A DNA stretch of 64,000 bases from Cryptomeria japonica (GCF_030272615.1 NC_081407.1:372952998-373016997); one strand, 5' to 3'. Positions 34,993 through 47,315 are shown, counted from the stretch's first letter. The notes: generated by a model not told the origin, from the letters alone. Numbers and translations: made by a program.

Positions 34993-37401
34993 TTAGCTTC
35001 TGAATGGGAGAGAGAGAGACTCCAAGTTAATTGGACCTTGAGACAATGTCAGATCATCAAAAACTTTCTTGTCCTTTTCAAGAAAATATTTCACAACATT
35101 TGTAGTGTCTCTTGCTTTGACCTTTTTATCTTCTACATCTATTTCTGTCTTGACCTCTTTAAGGCCTACATCATCAATAATCAGAGCTTGAGTCTCAACA
35201 CATGGAATTGTATCCATGGACTGATCTAGAGCATTCTGTATATCCTCATCCTCATTACTTGTCTCCTCTTCACCTTTACCCAACTCATCTCTCTGCTTAT
35301 CTTTAGCTACATCTTCCTTTATCAGAACACAGGGAACACTTATATAAGCTTTATCTTATTTGGGCTTCTCTTTTTGTGATGTCAGAGTAGATGAGACAAC
35401 ATCAAATTGATTCCTTTTCAAAATTGGCTTCGGGATTGCCTTAGTATCCTTTATCAGTTCATTTACTTCCCCAATCATAATCTTATTTATCCTAGTTTTA
35501 CTTCTAAAATGTTGATGGGCTTTGTTGACTATTTTTTTTATTTCTTCTATTTCTATTACCGGGCATATGCTAACTATTTCATATTCCTCCAGTATTTCAT
35601 CTTCAACTTTAGCAGTTTGTCTTCTCATTTTCCAAAATATCATATAAACCTTTTGGAATTTATGACATTATTTCTAGAAGTGCCCTACTGTAGATGTTCA
35701 AATATTTAATTGTAGCTTCCTCTAGAGTTATTTTTCCATCATCATCAAACTTGACATAAAAATCAGAAAGAGGCTTTAGATTACCTTGAACTGTTAATGC
35801 TTCTTCCACCTCTTTAACTATCATCTGGGATTGGGTGGAATATGTTTTAGGCTTCTTTCCTGGTTCTTCTCCACCAGATGGATTTTCCTTAGAGATTTTT
35901 GTGGATTTGGTGCCCTTGGTGTTCATTTTTTTCACCCCTTCATCGGACTCAGTCTCCTCATCCTTCAAAATCACAAACCTTACTTTCTTCCTCTTTTCTT
36001 CACCACTAGATGACTTGGCTGGAGCTTTTACTGGCTTATTAGATCCAGAGGAGGGTGCAGAGCTCCTAGTTTTCTTTGGCTTGGGAGAAAAGACTTGTGG
36101 TTTAACAAGATCCTCTACTGGTAGGATGTTCCTTTTCCTTTCTTCCCGGACAACATCCTTGGTGATCCCAATGATTTCTGCATATGCTGAGCTACTTCCT
36201 TTATCACTTTCCTTTGAATTTCTGGCTTTTTGAATTTCTTGTGCAACTTCAAGCTCTTCTCAACATAAGTACCAAATCTCTGTTTCAATGGATCTACCGG
36301 TTTGCTTAACAAATGTTGAGCATATAGTTTTAATTTTTTCTCATCTACCTCATACCCCATGTGAATGATCCATATAGTCTTGGGTTCAACAACCTCCATC
36401 AAACATTGTTCTGTATCCATCATGAAGCAAATGATGTATTGATACTTCTCAACTACTGACTTCGGGATCCTCTCCCTATCATGCATTTCACTTTTAATTT
36501 TTTTAAATTAACCCCATAAAACAGCTTTTCGAGCCTTAATTTCACCAACATTGTATAGTAATTCTCTGATTTGCACTCCTACAGGTGTGTCATAAGCCCA
36601 TTGGACTTGACCAACTCCCAAAACTTCATTCATGAAATAGAAAAACAAACATAGGATCATAGTTCCATATTTGAATGGATGTTTCTTATCTTGCTTGATT
36701 TTGACCAAGTTCTTCATTAGCTCACTCCAGAGCAGTTTACATAGGTCATATTTTTTATTCTCCTAGATCATCTCATATGTTGCATATATTGTTGTTCCAG
36801 ATACAAAATTCTCTCTGCTTGAGTAGTATATCTTATAACCAATCAATAGTGAAGCAAATTTGACACCATACTCCAAAATGTAATTGATTTTCATTGCTCT
36901 TTTGTCAAACTTTGAACCAGTTGCGTCTATGACAATTTGGTTCTTTATCAACTTTGATGAGGGTAGCTCACTAGATGAACATAGCCTTGTTACAAACTTG
37001 ATGGAATTCTTAGTGATATTAAAAGGCTTGTTTAACCACATAAATTCATCGTGCATTCTACTAAGAACATACCAGAACCATTCTTGTTCATCAAACATTG
37101 GAAATTTTATAAATTGTACAAAACCCTTTTCCTCGAACACTTGGAATTTTGGTTTTAGCTTGGAATTCCCATCAATCAACTATTTATTGTAGAGATTCAA
37201 CAGATGAGAGTTTCCCAAATTCTCAATCTTGCAGTGAGTGTAAACCCTCATATCTTTGATATGCAAAATACCATGTGGAACCAATGAAAATGCACTCTTT
37301 GGATCATCTTCCATGGAAATAAATGGGTGTTTCTTAAAATATGGTTGATCTCTCTTAGTAATGTCTACAACAAGAGGTGTCGCCATACCAAAAGTTGCCA
37401 T
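34993..37401 (-). pseudogene. unassigned ~800-codon retroelement accessory protein
   Basis: Starting at ATG 37401 the minus strand keeps one frame down to about 36115 apart from stops at 37180-37182, 36763-36765 and 36508-36510. After a frame change it continues to 35660, and after another to 34993. The N-terminal 300 residues are globular: PFNITKNSIKFVTRLCS, KRAMKINYILEYGVKFASLL and IGYKIYYSSRENFVSG, then KHPFKYGTMILCLFFYFMNE and VQWAYDTPVGVQI. The C-terminal half is charged and Lys/Ser/Glu-rich. The PFxIT--I--VT pattern recalls proteins annotated as putative plant transposon protein, an association made from memory of the pattern and not proven. It lies downstream of a zinc-knuckle gag and replaces the expected pol genes. 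No protease, integrase or RT motif was found in it. Confidence 0.6.
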
Positions 37402-37888
37402 TTTAGAAATTTCAAAGTTTGAAAAGTTTTACCGATAAATACCTCTATCATTGGATTAGGTTTTCGCTTGAGAAATATCTTTCAGGCCTTGATCTTATTG
37501 GATAACTTTCTCGCAAAGCATTCTCTTCTTCTTCTCTTGAATGTAGAGTGAAAAATGAATGGCAAAATGGCTTTTTATTGTTCACTTATCTAAATTTTAG
37601 GGTGCATTAAATGTGTTTAGCCCTAAACCTTTTGGATACTTAGCTTTTACAAACAACTCACAAAGAATCAGCTGTGGACCTTCATAATTTCTTAGATTCT
37701 TTCAGAGATCATCTTACATCATCTACAATACCCTGACACAACATCTTCCAACCTATCAGATTCATGTATTATCTGCTATAGGGGGTGCATAAGATTTTCA
37801 TGAAAACTACCCCTAGACCAGAGGCCTTAATTCAATTCCTGAAGGTATTTGTAGCATCAAAATCACGTGCAGACCTGTTTCCAACATT

Positions 37889-39022
37889 TTAATCACTCTT
37901 GTTGACCCATGTCTTCTTCATTTGATCTCTAATGTCCTCTACTTTTTCTTTCCCTTTTTCATTTGCCTTCACATTCTTATTCTTGTTTGCCAGACCATTC
38001 CTATTCATAATTTTTCTTTTGCAATATCTTGCAATGTGATTGGATTTATTGCAATTGTAGCATACAACATTTCCTTGTTTAGGCCTGAAACTCCCTTGAT
38101 TTCCTCTTGATCTACACTGATTAGCAACATGTCCAAACCTACCACATGCATAACATATAATATTCCTTCTATTTGGAAATTTATTCATCATACTTCTACA
38201 TTCATTTGATTTGTGTCCATACTTGTTGCATTTAAAACATTGACCGGAGAAAGATGAACCATTTTGATTCATTCTTTTCCTGCATTGACTAGCCATATGA
38301 CCAAATTTATTGCAAACAAAATAGTTACCATTGGATTTATCAGCATTAGGTTGCCTTAGCAGAGACCTTTTATCTATGTTCTTTTGATGTTGAGACTTAC
38401 GATTGCTTTGATCAAATCCGAAGCTTTCACCTTTCTCAAATCCGAGTCCTCTCTTGTCATCTTCGCTCTTCTAACTTTCAAGCATCTCATTAAGTTTGAC
38501 TAAATTGATCCTGAACTTCTCCTTGTATTCATTTGCATCTTCAAGATCATATCTAAGAAGAAGGATTTACTTTCCAAGTTTTTTCTCATGTTGTTTGGAT
38601 TCTTGTAGGTCAAGCTTCAGTTGGCCAATCTCACAATAAAGTTTGTAGCATTCATCAAATTTATCTTTCAATAACTGAGAAATATTATTCCCTTTCTTCT
38701 TCCTTTCGTCAATGTCCTTTGTCAATTTCATCACAATAGATTCCATCTCATTCTTCTGAACTGCATTATCTCTAGCAAGTTTATCACATTCTTCTGTCTT
38801 CTCTTTCGAGGCTTGGTCATTTATGCTTTTACTTAATTTCTCCTTTATCTTGTCAAAAAGTTCCTTTCTCTTCTCTCTTGACTTGTTCAAGTGATATTTT
38901 AATGACTGGATGAAGTTCTTAGCATCCTTAAGATTCACTTTCATTTGTCGGGCCTCAGCTTGGGATTGATCAAGATCCTCAAGTGCCACAATAAGCTGAT
39001 GTTGAAGACTACTGAAATCCAT
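37889..39022 (-). pseudogene. gag-like protein: coiled coil plus CCHC knuckles
   Basis: One frame from ATG 39022 holds a long heptad-rich, highly charged segment (residues 1-150, for example LEDLDQSQAEARQMK and FDECYKLYCEIGQLKLDL). After a stop at 38567-38569, and a second further on, it resumes in the same frame with four zinc-knuckle sites. The first (CNKFGHMASQC) has lost its leading Cys, which is Tyr. The next three (CFKCNKYGHKSNEC, CYACGRFGHVANQC, CYNCNKSNHIARYC) are complete. It starts about 40 bp after the primer site. Gag binds genomic RNA and builds particles. A conventional UBN2 capsid segment was not recognised. Confidence 0.8.
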
Positions 39023-39064
39023 TGATTCACCTTCTTGGATCGTTAAGCTTCTTCCGAGGGACTA

Positions 39065-39077
39065 GGCTCTAATACCA
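39065..39077 (-). other. primer binding site, initiator tRNA-Met type
   Basis: The minus strand reads TGGTATTAGAGCC a few bases after the LTR end, one mismatch from the canonical TGGTATCAGAGC core. It defines the 5' LTR of the zinc-knuckle/accessory element. Confidence 0.82.
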
Positions 39078-39082
39078 ATTAT

Positions 39083-40216
39083 TGGAATCAAGGAACCCTG
39101 AGAGGGGGTGGGGTGAATCAGTGTTATGTAATTTTTAACTTTATTAACTTGTTATTTCAACCACTTAATGCAAATGAACAAAAGAAAGATGCAGAAACAC
39201 AAAGCAATCAACAACAATACCATAACATCGAGATTTTATACGTGGAAAATCTGATTAAGGAAAAAATAGTGATGGGGATGAGACTCACAATATAAATATA
39301 CTCTACAAAAGTATACAAATATTATATTGGGAATACACATGCATTCAGACACACTACCTAGAGCTCACTACTCAAAATATCAAGGGCTACAACCCTAGGA
39401 AGACTCAATGTCTTACAATACCTTTTACAAAAGATAATTGGAATGTCTGAACTAAATAATAGCATCTACAAATTCCAAGGTACAATTTTGATTAAGCACA
39501 AAACCCTTAATCTTTCGGTGCTCTGCTACATTGCTTTTAAAAACTGTTTTGCTTTATTCCAGAGAACAAATCCTTCACTTGTGCAAGTGAAACTGCACAA
39601 AATCGATCACTAGCACATTCCACACATCCACTGATATTCAAAATTGATCATATCCATTGGTCTTATATATTTGCAACATGAAATTAGGTCTTCTACATGT
39701 CAGCTTTAAGAACACATAACATTTAATAAAACGTGCATACATAGTCTACTCAATCTAAACTTTAATGCATATGCGGACCAAAAATAATTGTCCACATGCT
39801 TCCTAGATGTCGGTTAATCATCCTCGATCATAAAAACAATCACCAAAGTTATTCTATCAATTCCACACAATGATCAACTATCCAAGATGTCCATACCACA
39901 TTGTTCAACCTAAAAACATGTACACCAGATCTTCTAGTTCACACGACAATCATCATCGAAGACTAAAATTATAGAATAAGGTACTTCAGACATCTAACTA
40001 TTTTCCTCTAGCTTCGCAACACAAAATACTCAAAATAAATGAAATTCCAACCAAAATACTATATTTTGTCGGGTGCTCTGTTCTAACTCACCAGACTTAA
40101 CCAAATCTTCATTCCGATTTTTGGTAGGATCAGATCATACACTACAGATGAGATATTTGACTTTGGTTGCCATCAATAACAACACCAGATGACCTGTAGA
40201 GTGTCTCTTGCCAACA
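39083..40216 (-). repeat. 5' LTR of the accessory-ORF element
   Basis: Minus-strand start is TGTTGGCAAGAG (from 40216), a typical copia LTR opening, and the end is GATTCCA before the primer site. The aaggaaccctgagagggggt block near the inner end is the R/U5 style shared with the other copia LTRs here. Length is about 1.13 kb. Related but diverged from 31137-32491. Confidence 0.78.
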
Positions 40217-40570
40217 CTCCCTACCAAAGTTTGATATGTTCTTAATAATCTTTTCATTAGCCATAAATATCTTTCTACTTTATTTGTTTCTAACACATCA
40301 TTCCTCTTTTATTCCTATTTTTTATTTAACATATATACTTAAAGATATGCATGCATACTTTTATACGATGAGATTAATTTCAAACTACTTTGATTCCAAA
40401 TTTCTATGTGTCCCTTTAAATTTCCTTCAACTCAACTCTTCCACCCTCTATAGGGGAAAAGAGATATATGATTTCTCAAGTGAAACCAAACTATTAGTAG
40501 ATAGCATTTGATATGGTATTAATGAGATAGAAGTAATCGGTAGAGAGAAAAAAAAAACAAAGAATTTTTT
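40217..40570. other. spacer
   Basis: AT-rich DNA without a recognisable gene, leading into the minisatellite. Confidence 0.4.
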
Positions 40571-41030
40571 TATGGATTCCATGATAAGCCCTCTATATAA
40601 GTATTGGGAAGAGAGAAAAAGACAAGGAAATGTTTTATGGGTTATACACAAACCCCTTTATACAAGTATTGGAGAGAGAGAAAAACAAGGAAAGTTGTAT
40701 GATTTTGTCTAACCCCTCTATACAAGTATTGGGGAGAGAAAAAAACAAGTAAAAGTTGTATGGATTCCCTCCTAACCCCCGTATATAAGAATTGGGAAGA
40801 GAAAAAAAAAAACAAGAAAAAGTTGTATAGACTAACCCCACTATACAGATATTAGGGAGAAAGAAAGAAACAAGAAAAAATTGTATGAATCCCTTGCTAA
40901 CTCCTTTAAACAAGTATTGGGGAGAGAGAAAAGAACAGGTTGTACGAGCTATTCTCTATACAAGTATTGCGAAGAGAAAACAACAAGAAAAAGTTGTATA
41001 GATTCTTACTAATCTCTCTATACACATTGC
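40571..41030. repeat. minisatellite, about 60 bp unit, eight degenerate copies
   Basis: Each unit reads roughly ttgtatggatt, a C-rich ctaacccc, tatacaagtattggg, then gagagaaaaa-acaag. Successive copies start near 40571, 40637, 40700, 40758, 40827, 40883, 40942 and 40996. Unit length drifts between 54 and 69 bp. Open frames crossing it are only the repeat translated. Confidence 0.9.
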
Positions 41031-41639
41031 AATCACAAATCCCATTGAAATTAAGTCTTTACTGCTTCCATTACACTATGATTATTTTTAAACATCATCC
41101 AGATTGAAATAAAAAAGATAAATAAAATGATATAGAAAGTACTATAATTTATTTGATGATTATATAAATATAGTGCTGTCATACCAACAAAACAGAAAAA
41201 AAGAAAAAAAATTCACCTAATTTATGATTAATCTGATTGTTTAGATGGGGGTTATAATAGAGTTTCATTCATCTCATTGTTTAGAAAAATCAGAGAAAGT
41301 AATTCACGTAATTTGCAAAATTCATTTGACTTGAATCTTATTACGCCGAGAGGCGTTCCTACAGTCGCAGCAGGGGGGAGTGAAGCCATGTGTGTAAACA
41401 CTAAAGAAAACGGAAACCTGATGACGGCCATGCATTCTAATGGAAGGTGAAGCGGTTCAATAAGAAACGCATATGGGAAATGGAAGAGTCGTTTTCCTTC
41501 TAGGGTTTGAGCAAACTGGTCATTTGAATCCGAACCAAGCGGCCATCTGTTAAGGATTAAAAATGCCAGGAATGTGAATATCATCTGAGCGGAGGAAATC
41601 GGTGGTGAGAGTAGAGTAGAGCGCTTCCTGTTCTCTGGT
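41031..41639. other. spacer rising in GC content
   Basis: AT-rich to about 41330, then more GC-rich. No gene family was recognised on either strand. A 110-codon minus-strand frame at 41584-41252 has no motif. Confidence 0.35.
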
Positions 41640-42143
41640 AGCTTCGTCTTCTCGGAGGTTCTTTTTTGGCTTAGCAGTGGCGTTTTCCCGAGGTTTCGTG
41701 TTCGAATCCTATGGCGGCCATGGTTTCCCCAGCAATGTCCCGCGCTGGAGGTATTCCCTCGCCAGAAAACAAGCCAGCCGCCTGTTAATCGCTTTGGCTC
41801 CTGAGGGCGGCAAACAGGGTGGGGGGATTTTATGTCCGTTGGAGGCGATTGCCAAGGGATCGAACCCCGTCAGTGGCGATTGGCTTGTCCTGGCAGATCC
41901 GTGGGCCTGGTAAACGTTGTAGTTTAAGCTGGCGTTATCATTTATAAGATACTCAGCGTCCTTGAGCAGCCTCATCTTCTTGGACATTATGCTGGTTCAC
42001 CTGTCATCTTCCACAAAGGGTTTTCGTCTTCTGTAATCTGCCCATTCTTTTTGCTGCTGTTGCGGCCGAGGCGAGGACCGGTGCATGTACTTATTCATCA
42101 GCAGATCTGAGACTGAAATCAAGTCTCCATGGGATTCGAACAC
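41640..42143. mobile_element. GC-rich patch with tRNA-like box A/box B motifs (SINE-like)
   Basis: A box-A-like TGGCTTAGCAGTGG at 41667-41680 is followed about 20 bp later by GTTCGAATCC (41700-41709), a consensus box B. A second box-B-like GGTTCGATCCC lies on the minus strand at 41856-41867. A third, GTGTTCGAATCCCATGG, lies on the minus strand at 42127-42143 and is nearly identical to the plus-strand 41698-41714. Plant SINEs are tRNA-derived and carry these internal polymerase III boxes. No A-tail or target duplication was found. An open frame at 41677-41913 ending next to a donor-like CTG/gtaaac makes a host first exon an alternative. Confidence 0.4.
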
Positions 42144-42149
42144 AAAATA

Positions 42150-43260
42150 TTGTAGATTGGCGGATCTTGTCCCGTAATCCCTCCAAGAACCAAAATAATT
42201 TGGGGTAAATAGGTCTTATTTATGGTTTGGATTGATTTTATTTTGAGTAGTAGGAATTGATGTAAAAATCGTAAAATTGATTTTAGCACGTTGCTTTTCA
42301 TTATTAAGCTTCTTTACCACATTGCTTTTCTTTCAAAAGATACAGGGACAAGTTTGGTTTGGTATCTTTCTATCACAAAGAGATCTTTATACAATAAATT
42401 TCTTTCTATTTGATTCTTTAAGTGCTAGAGTTAGTGTGATAAGCTTATAAACGTGGCCTATAAATGCAAGTAATTGTCTAAGGATTTGTAGAGTCGTGCC
42501 TTCTATCATTTTATTTTAGACAAGTCAAACGAAATGTTATTAATTTCGAAGGCAAAGGACTCGAAGGCAAAGGACTTAGTATCAATGTAAATATCTGCTT
42601 AGTCCTATCTTGTAACATTGAATTGTTGAAGAGTCAAATAAAACGTAACAAATTATGGCTACATTTCAACGCATGGTTAACAAAATAGTATGCGCAGTTT
42701 CAATAATCTTTACACAAATGGTAAGTCTAAAATCTTAAAAAAAGAATGTTTATCCTTAACAAAATTTTTTAGACCATGTATTTAGCCAACAATGCAAGCA
42801 ATAAAACAACCATATCTCAAAGTACAATAGTGACATTGAAACAATTAGATTTTAATCATAAATACAAATGATTTTAATTTTTTTATCAAAATAAAAAAAG
42901 GTGAAAATGGCACATAAAAGATAATAAAATTAATATAAATTTATTAAAGACATCCATTTGAAGTATGCTCTTATATATTATATAGAAGTGTTTTAGATAT
43001 CTACACTAATCCAGAATTTTTTAATATGTATAATATAGTTATTTTATTTAACTAAAATTATTAAATTTAAAATTAATATAATTTTCTTAAACATTATTTA
43101 ATAGAATATATAATAATTTATTTATATACTAAAGTATTATATTCTTTTACTTAAGAAAATAAATAATATTTTGACTAAAGAATTTTTGAGAAGTAAATGA
43201 AAATAGATTCAATTTTACAAATAGAAAATATTTTATAACATGTAAAAAAAAATCTAAAAG
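42150..43260. other. AT-rich intergenic DNA
   Basis: Nothing recognisable. A local repeat aaggcaaaggactcg occurs twice at about 42551-42580. Confidence 0.4.
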
Positions 43261-46200
43261 TCTTAACTCTAACAATACACCAAATTGAACCCTATTCGTA
43301 AACCAAATTGAATCCTAACCCTAATTTAATTGAATAATAAACCAAATTCTAACCCTAATTAGACTCAAATCCTAAGCCTAACTATAATTAAACCCTTATC
43401 ACAATCCAACTGTACTACAATTGAACCCTAACTATAATTAACTATAACCCATTAAACCCTAACTAAGATTTTTCTCTAATTGAACCCCAACCCTAAGCTA
43501 ATATTAATCCTTAACCCTAATTGTACTTAAACCATAATGTTAATTAAACTATAACTCAAACAATATTTGAAACGTAACCATAACCCCGAGATTCATCCTA
43601 CAATAGTAGTTCCTTAATTAAAGTCTAGCCCAAACCCTAACCCTAATTAGCCTTCAATCCTAATTTAGCCCTAAGCCTAATGTATTTGAATCATAACCCT
43701 AATTCTAACCCTAAACAAATTTTAGTATTATATTAAACCTAACTATAATAAAAATATTACCATAATTAAACCCTAACCTTGATAATATCTATAATAGAGA
43801 CCTAATTCAACCCCAATCTAATCATCATTAACCCTTAACCATAACCAAATCATAACTATACCAAAACCTAATCATAATCAAACCCTAACCCTAATCATAA
43901 TGAAAACTTTATCCTAACCATAATCAAACTCAAATCTAATTGTAATAAAAACCTATAATTAAACCCTACCTCCAATCTTAACCCTAACCCTAATTTTAGG
44001 TTAACATTAACCCTAAACCTAATCTTACCATAATTGAAACCTAATCATAACCTAACACTAAACTTAACTATAACCCCATATAATTTTAAAACACCTACAA
44101 CTTCTACCCTCATCTAACATCAACTGAACCATAACCCTAAACTAAATTATAACCCTAATTGGACACTAATCCTAATTGAATTCAAGCCCAAACCCTAACC
44201 CTAATTAAACTTTAATCCTAATTTAACCCTACTCGCAATGCAATTGAATCATTACCCTAATTTACCTTTAATCCTAATTTAAACCAAACCATAATGTAAT
44301 TGAATCATAACCCTAATTGAACTCTTATGTTAAGCATTGAATCATAACCCTAATTGAACTCTTATGTTAAGCCTTACCATAATTAAACCCTAACCTTGAC
44401 AATATCCATAAACTAGACCTAATTGAACCCCAATCTAACCATCATCAAATCCTAACCATAAGCAAACCATAATTGTACCAAACCCTAATCATAATCAAAC
44501 CCTAACCCAAATCATAATTAAACCCTAATCTTAACTATAATCAAACCCTAGCCCTAATCATAACCAAAACCTAACTATAACCATAATCAAACCCTAATCA
44601 TGTAGTCAAACTCAAATCTAATCATAATTAAAACCTAAAATTAAACCCTACCTCCAATCTTAACCCTATTCCTAATTTTAGCTTAACATTAACCCTAAAC
44701 CTAATCTTACCATAATTAAAACCAAACCATAACATAACCCTAAACTTCACTATAACCATAGAGAATTAAACAATATTCCTTAGCCCTAACCCTAACCTAA
44801 CCCTAACCCTAACAATAATGCTTAGCCCTAACCCGAAACCTAATCCTAATCCTAATCCTAACTCTAACCTTAACTCAAAACTTATCCCTAATCCTAAGAG
44901 TAAATCCTATCCATAATCCTAATCCTAATCCTAACCTTAAAATCTAACCCAAACCATATCCCTAACCCTAACCTTAATCTTAAATCCTAATCCCAACCAT
45001 AATCCTCACCCTAACCCTAAGCATGATGTAAATCATAACCCTAAACCATGACGTTAATCATAACCCCAACCTTAAGCCTAACCCTAACTATGATGTAAAC
45101 CCTAATCCTAGCCATAATCCTAACTATGACCCTAACCATAATCCTAAACCTAACCTTAACCCCAACCATGATGTAAACAATAAAACTAACCATAACCAAA
45201 AATAATAACCCTAATCATATTCCTTACCCAAGCCCTAATCATAATGCTAACCTAACCATAATCATAAACCCTAACACTAACAATAATCCCACCCTAAACT
45301 TAACCCTAACCCAAATTGAACCTTAATCCTAATCTATTCCTAACCTTAATCTAGCCCAAACTCTAATCCTAATTGAACTTGAATACTAATTTAACCCTAA
45401 CTTTAATGTAATTGAACCATAACCCTAATTCTAACCCTAACTTTGATATAAACCCTAAATTAATTGTAACCCTGACACTATACCCTTACCATAAACTTAA
45501 GGTTAACACTAAACCCTAACCCTAGCCATAATCCTAAACCAAAAGCAAACCCTAACCCTAATAATAGCCCTAACCATGATATAAGCCTTAACCTTGACCA
45601 TAATGGTAACATTAAATCTAATCCAAAACATAACCATAAACCAAATCCTAATCCTAATCCTAACCATACCCCCAGTTATAATTCCAACCCTAACCCTAAC
45701 TGTAATTATGCTTACCTTAACCCTACCTTTGATGTAAACACTAAGTTACATAATTGTAACCTTGACACTAAACCTTGACCCTAACCATAAATCTAACCCT
45801 AATATTAAACTGTAACCAAAACCCAAACCCTAAACATGATATAAACCCTAACCCAAACCATGATGTAAAGCTTATCCCCGACCATAACACTAACCTTAAC
45901 CCAAATCCTAACCATAACCATAATACTTGTTGTTAAATAAAGTTTAAATATCTTAGAGTTAAGTATTTGCTTTGATCTTGCAACAAATATATATTATTAA
46001 AAATAGTCTAAATAGATATATTAAATTTCATATATCTCTATATAATATATAATATTATAATATAACTTATTTTAATAAAAAAGATTTATTAAATAACTAA
46101 TTCTAATTGAACTTGAACCCTTACCCAAAGCATTATCCTACAATAATAACTCTAATCATTAACTAAAACCAATTATAACTTATTCTATCGATAATACAAT

Positions 46201-46850
46201 AACTCCCTTTAATCTAGACCCTAACCCTAACAACCCTAATCCTAACCCAAACCCTAACTCTTATAGCTATCATCACATACTATCTTCCATTGCAATCTTA
46301 ACCCTAACTCTAACCCTAATCCTAATTATAATTCTAACCCTAACCCTAACCTTAACCCTAACCATGATCCTATACCAGAACCAAAACTTGATGCTAACCC
46401 TAACCATGATATACACCCTAACTATTATCATATTCCTAACCCTAATCCCTAACCCTAATCATAACCCTAAGCATAATATAAACCTTAGCCCTGACCATAG
46501 TACGAACCTTAACCCTAATCCAAAACATAACCATAAACCAAATCGTAATCCTAACCATACCCCCAGTTATAATTATAAGCCTGACACTAAACTGTAAGCT
46601 TAACCATAAATTTAACCCTAATATTAAACTGCAACCATAACCCTAACCCTAACCATAATCCTAATTGTAATCCTAAACCTTAAGGCTAACCATAATCCTA
46701 AACCAAAACCAAACCCTAACGTTGATGCTGACCCTAACCATTATCATAACCCTAATCCTAATCAGAAATCTAACTTGAACCATGATGTAAACCTTAACCC
46801 TAACCATAACACTAACCTTAACCCTAATGCTAACCATAACCATAATACTC
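43261..46850. repeat. degenerate interstitial telomere-like repeat block
   Basis: About 3.6 kb is built from CCCTAA-type hexamers and variants (aaccctaatcctaac, aaccataatc, aattgaaccc). Short perfect runs such as ccctaaccctaaccctaac occur near 44790, 46210 and 46330. Most units are mutated, often to 7-12 bp forms with inserted ATAAT or ATTGAA. Strand orientation is constant throughout (C-rich strand on top). Larger duplications are superimposed: 43757-44090 resembles 44376-44770, and 45640-46090 resembles 46530-47000. The plant telomere unit is CCCTAAA, so the prevalence of the 6 bp form is notable. Interstitial telomere-like blocks are known in conifer chromosomes. Confidence 0.93.
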
Positions 46851-47137
46851 GCGATTAAATAAAATTTTATATTATATTAAATAAAGTTTTATATTATCTT
46901 AGATTTTAGTATTTGCTTTGATCTTGCAACACAAATATATTATATAAAATAGTCTAAATAGATATTTAAAATTTCATATATCTCTACATAATAATATAAT
47001 TTATTTTAGTACAAACAAATAGAAAATAATAATAATAATTACAATAATAATATTACATATTAATGCAACAAACATTAATAGTATAATATTATATAGTTTT
47101 ATTTTGAATTTTTTAATTGTTTTCAGTGTGCGACTGC

Positions 47138-47315
47138 TACTAGCTTACATATATTTGATTTTAATCAAATATATATATAATATGCAGAGATATATCCTTT
47201 TCGAAAGGCACTTATTTCTATCATGTACCCCAAACTCTAATAGGCACTTTGAAAAGGATATATCTCGGCGTATTATATATATATTTGATTAAAATCAAAT
47301 ATATGTAAGCTAGTA
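47138..47315. repeat. long inverted repeat (75 bp arms, 29 bp loop)
   Basis: Positions 47138-47212 pair with 47242-47315, reading tactagcttacatatatttg...gatatatcctttt...ggcact on one arm and its complement on the other, with only a few mismatches. The arms contain internal palindromic AT DNA (atatttgattttaatcaaat). It resembles a foldback element or MITE remnant and ends 27 bp before the BURP-like 5' fragment. Confidence 0.88.

Noticed and set aside
31137-40216. A single intact 9 kb copia element
   Set aside because: The two LTRs differ at their termini, a gypsy LTR lies inside, and the RT is missing in front of RNase H, so a composite is more likely.
41677-41913. 79-codon frame with a donor-like site at its end, a possible host first exon
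   Set aside because: It opens on GTG, matches no protein I recognise, and overlaps tRNA-like box motifs. Kept only as an alternative under the SINE-like entry.
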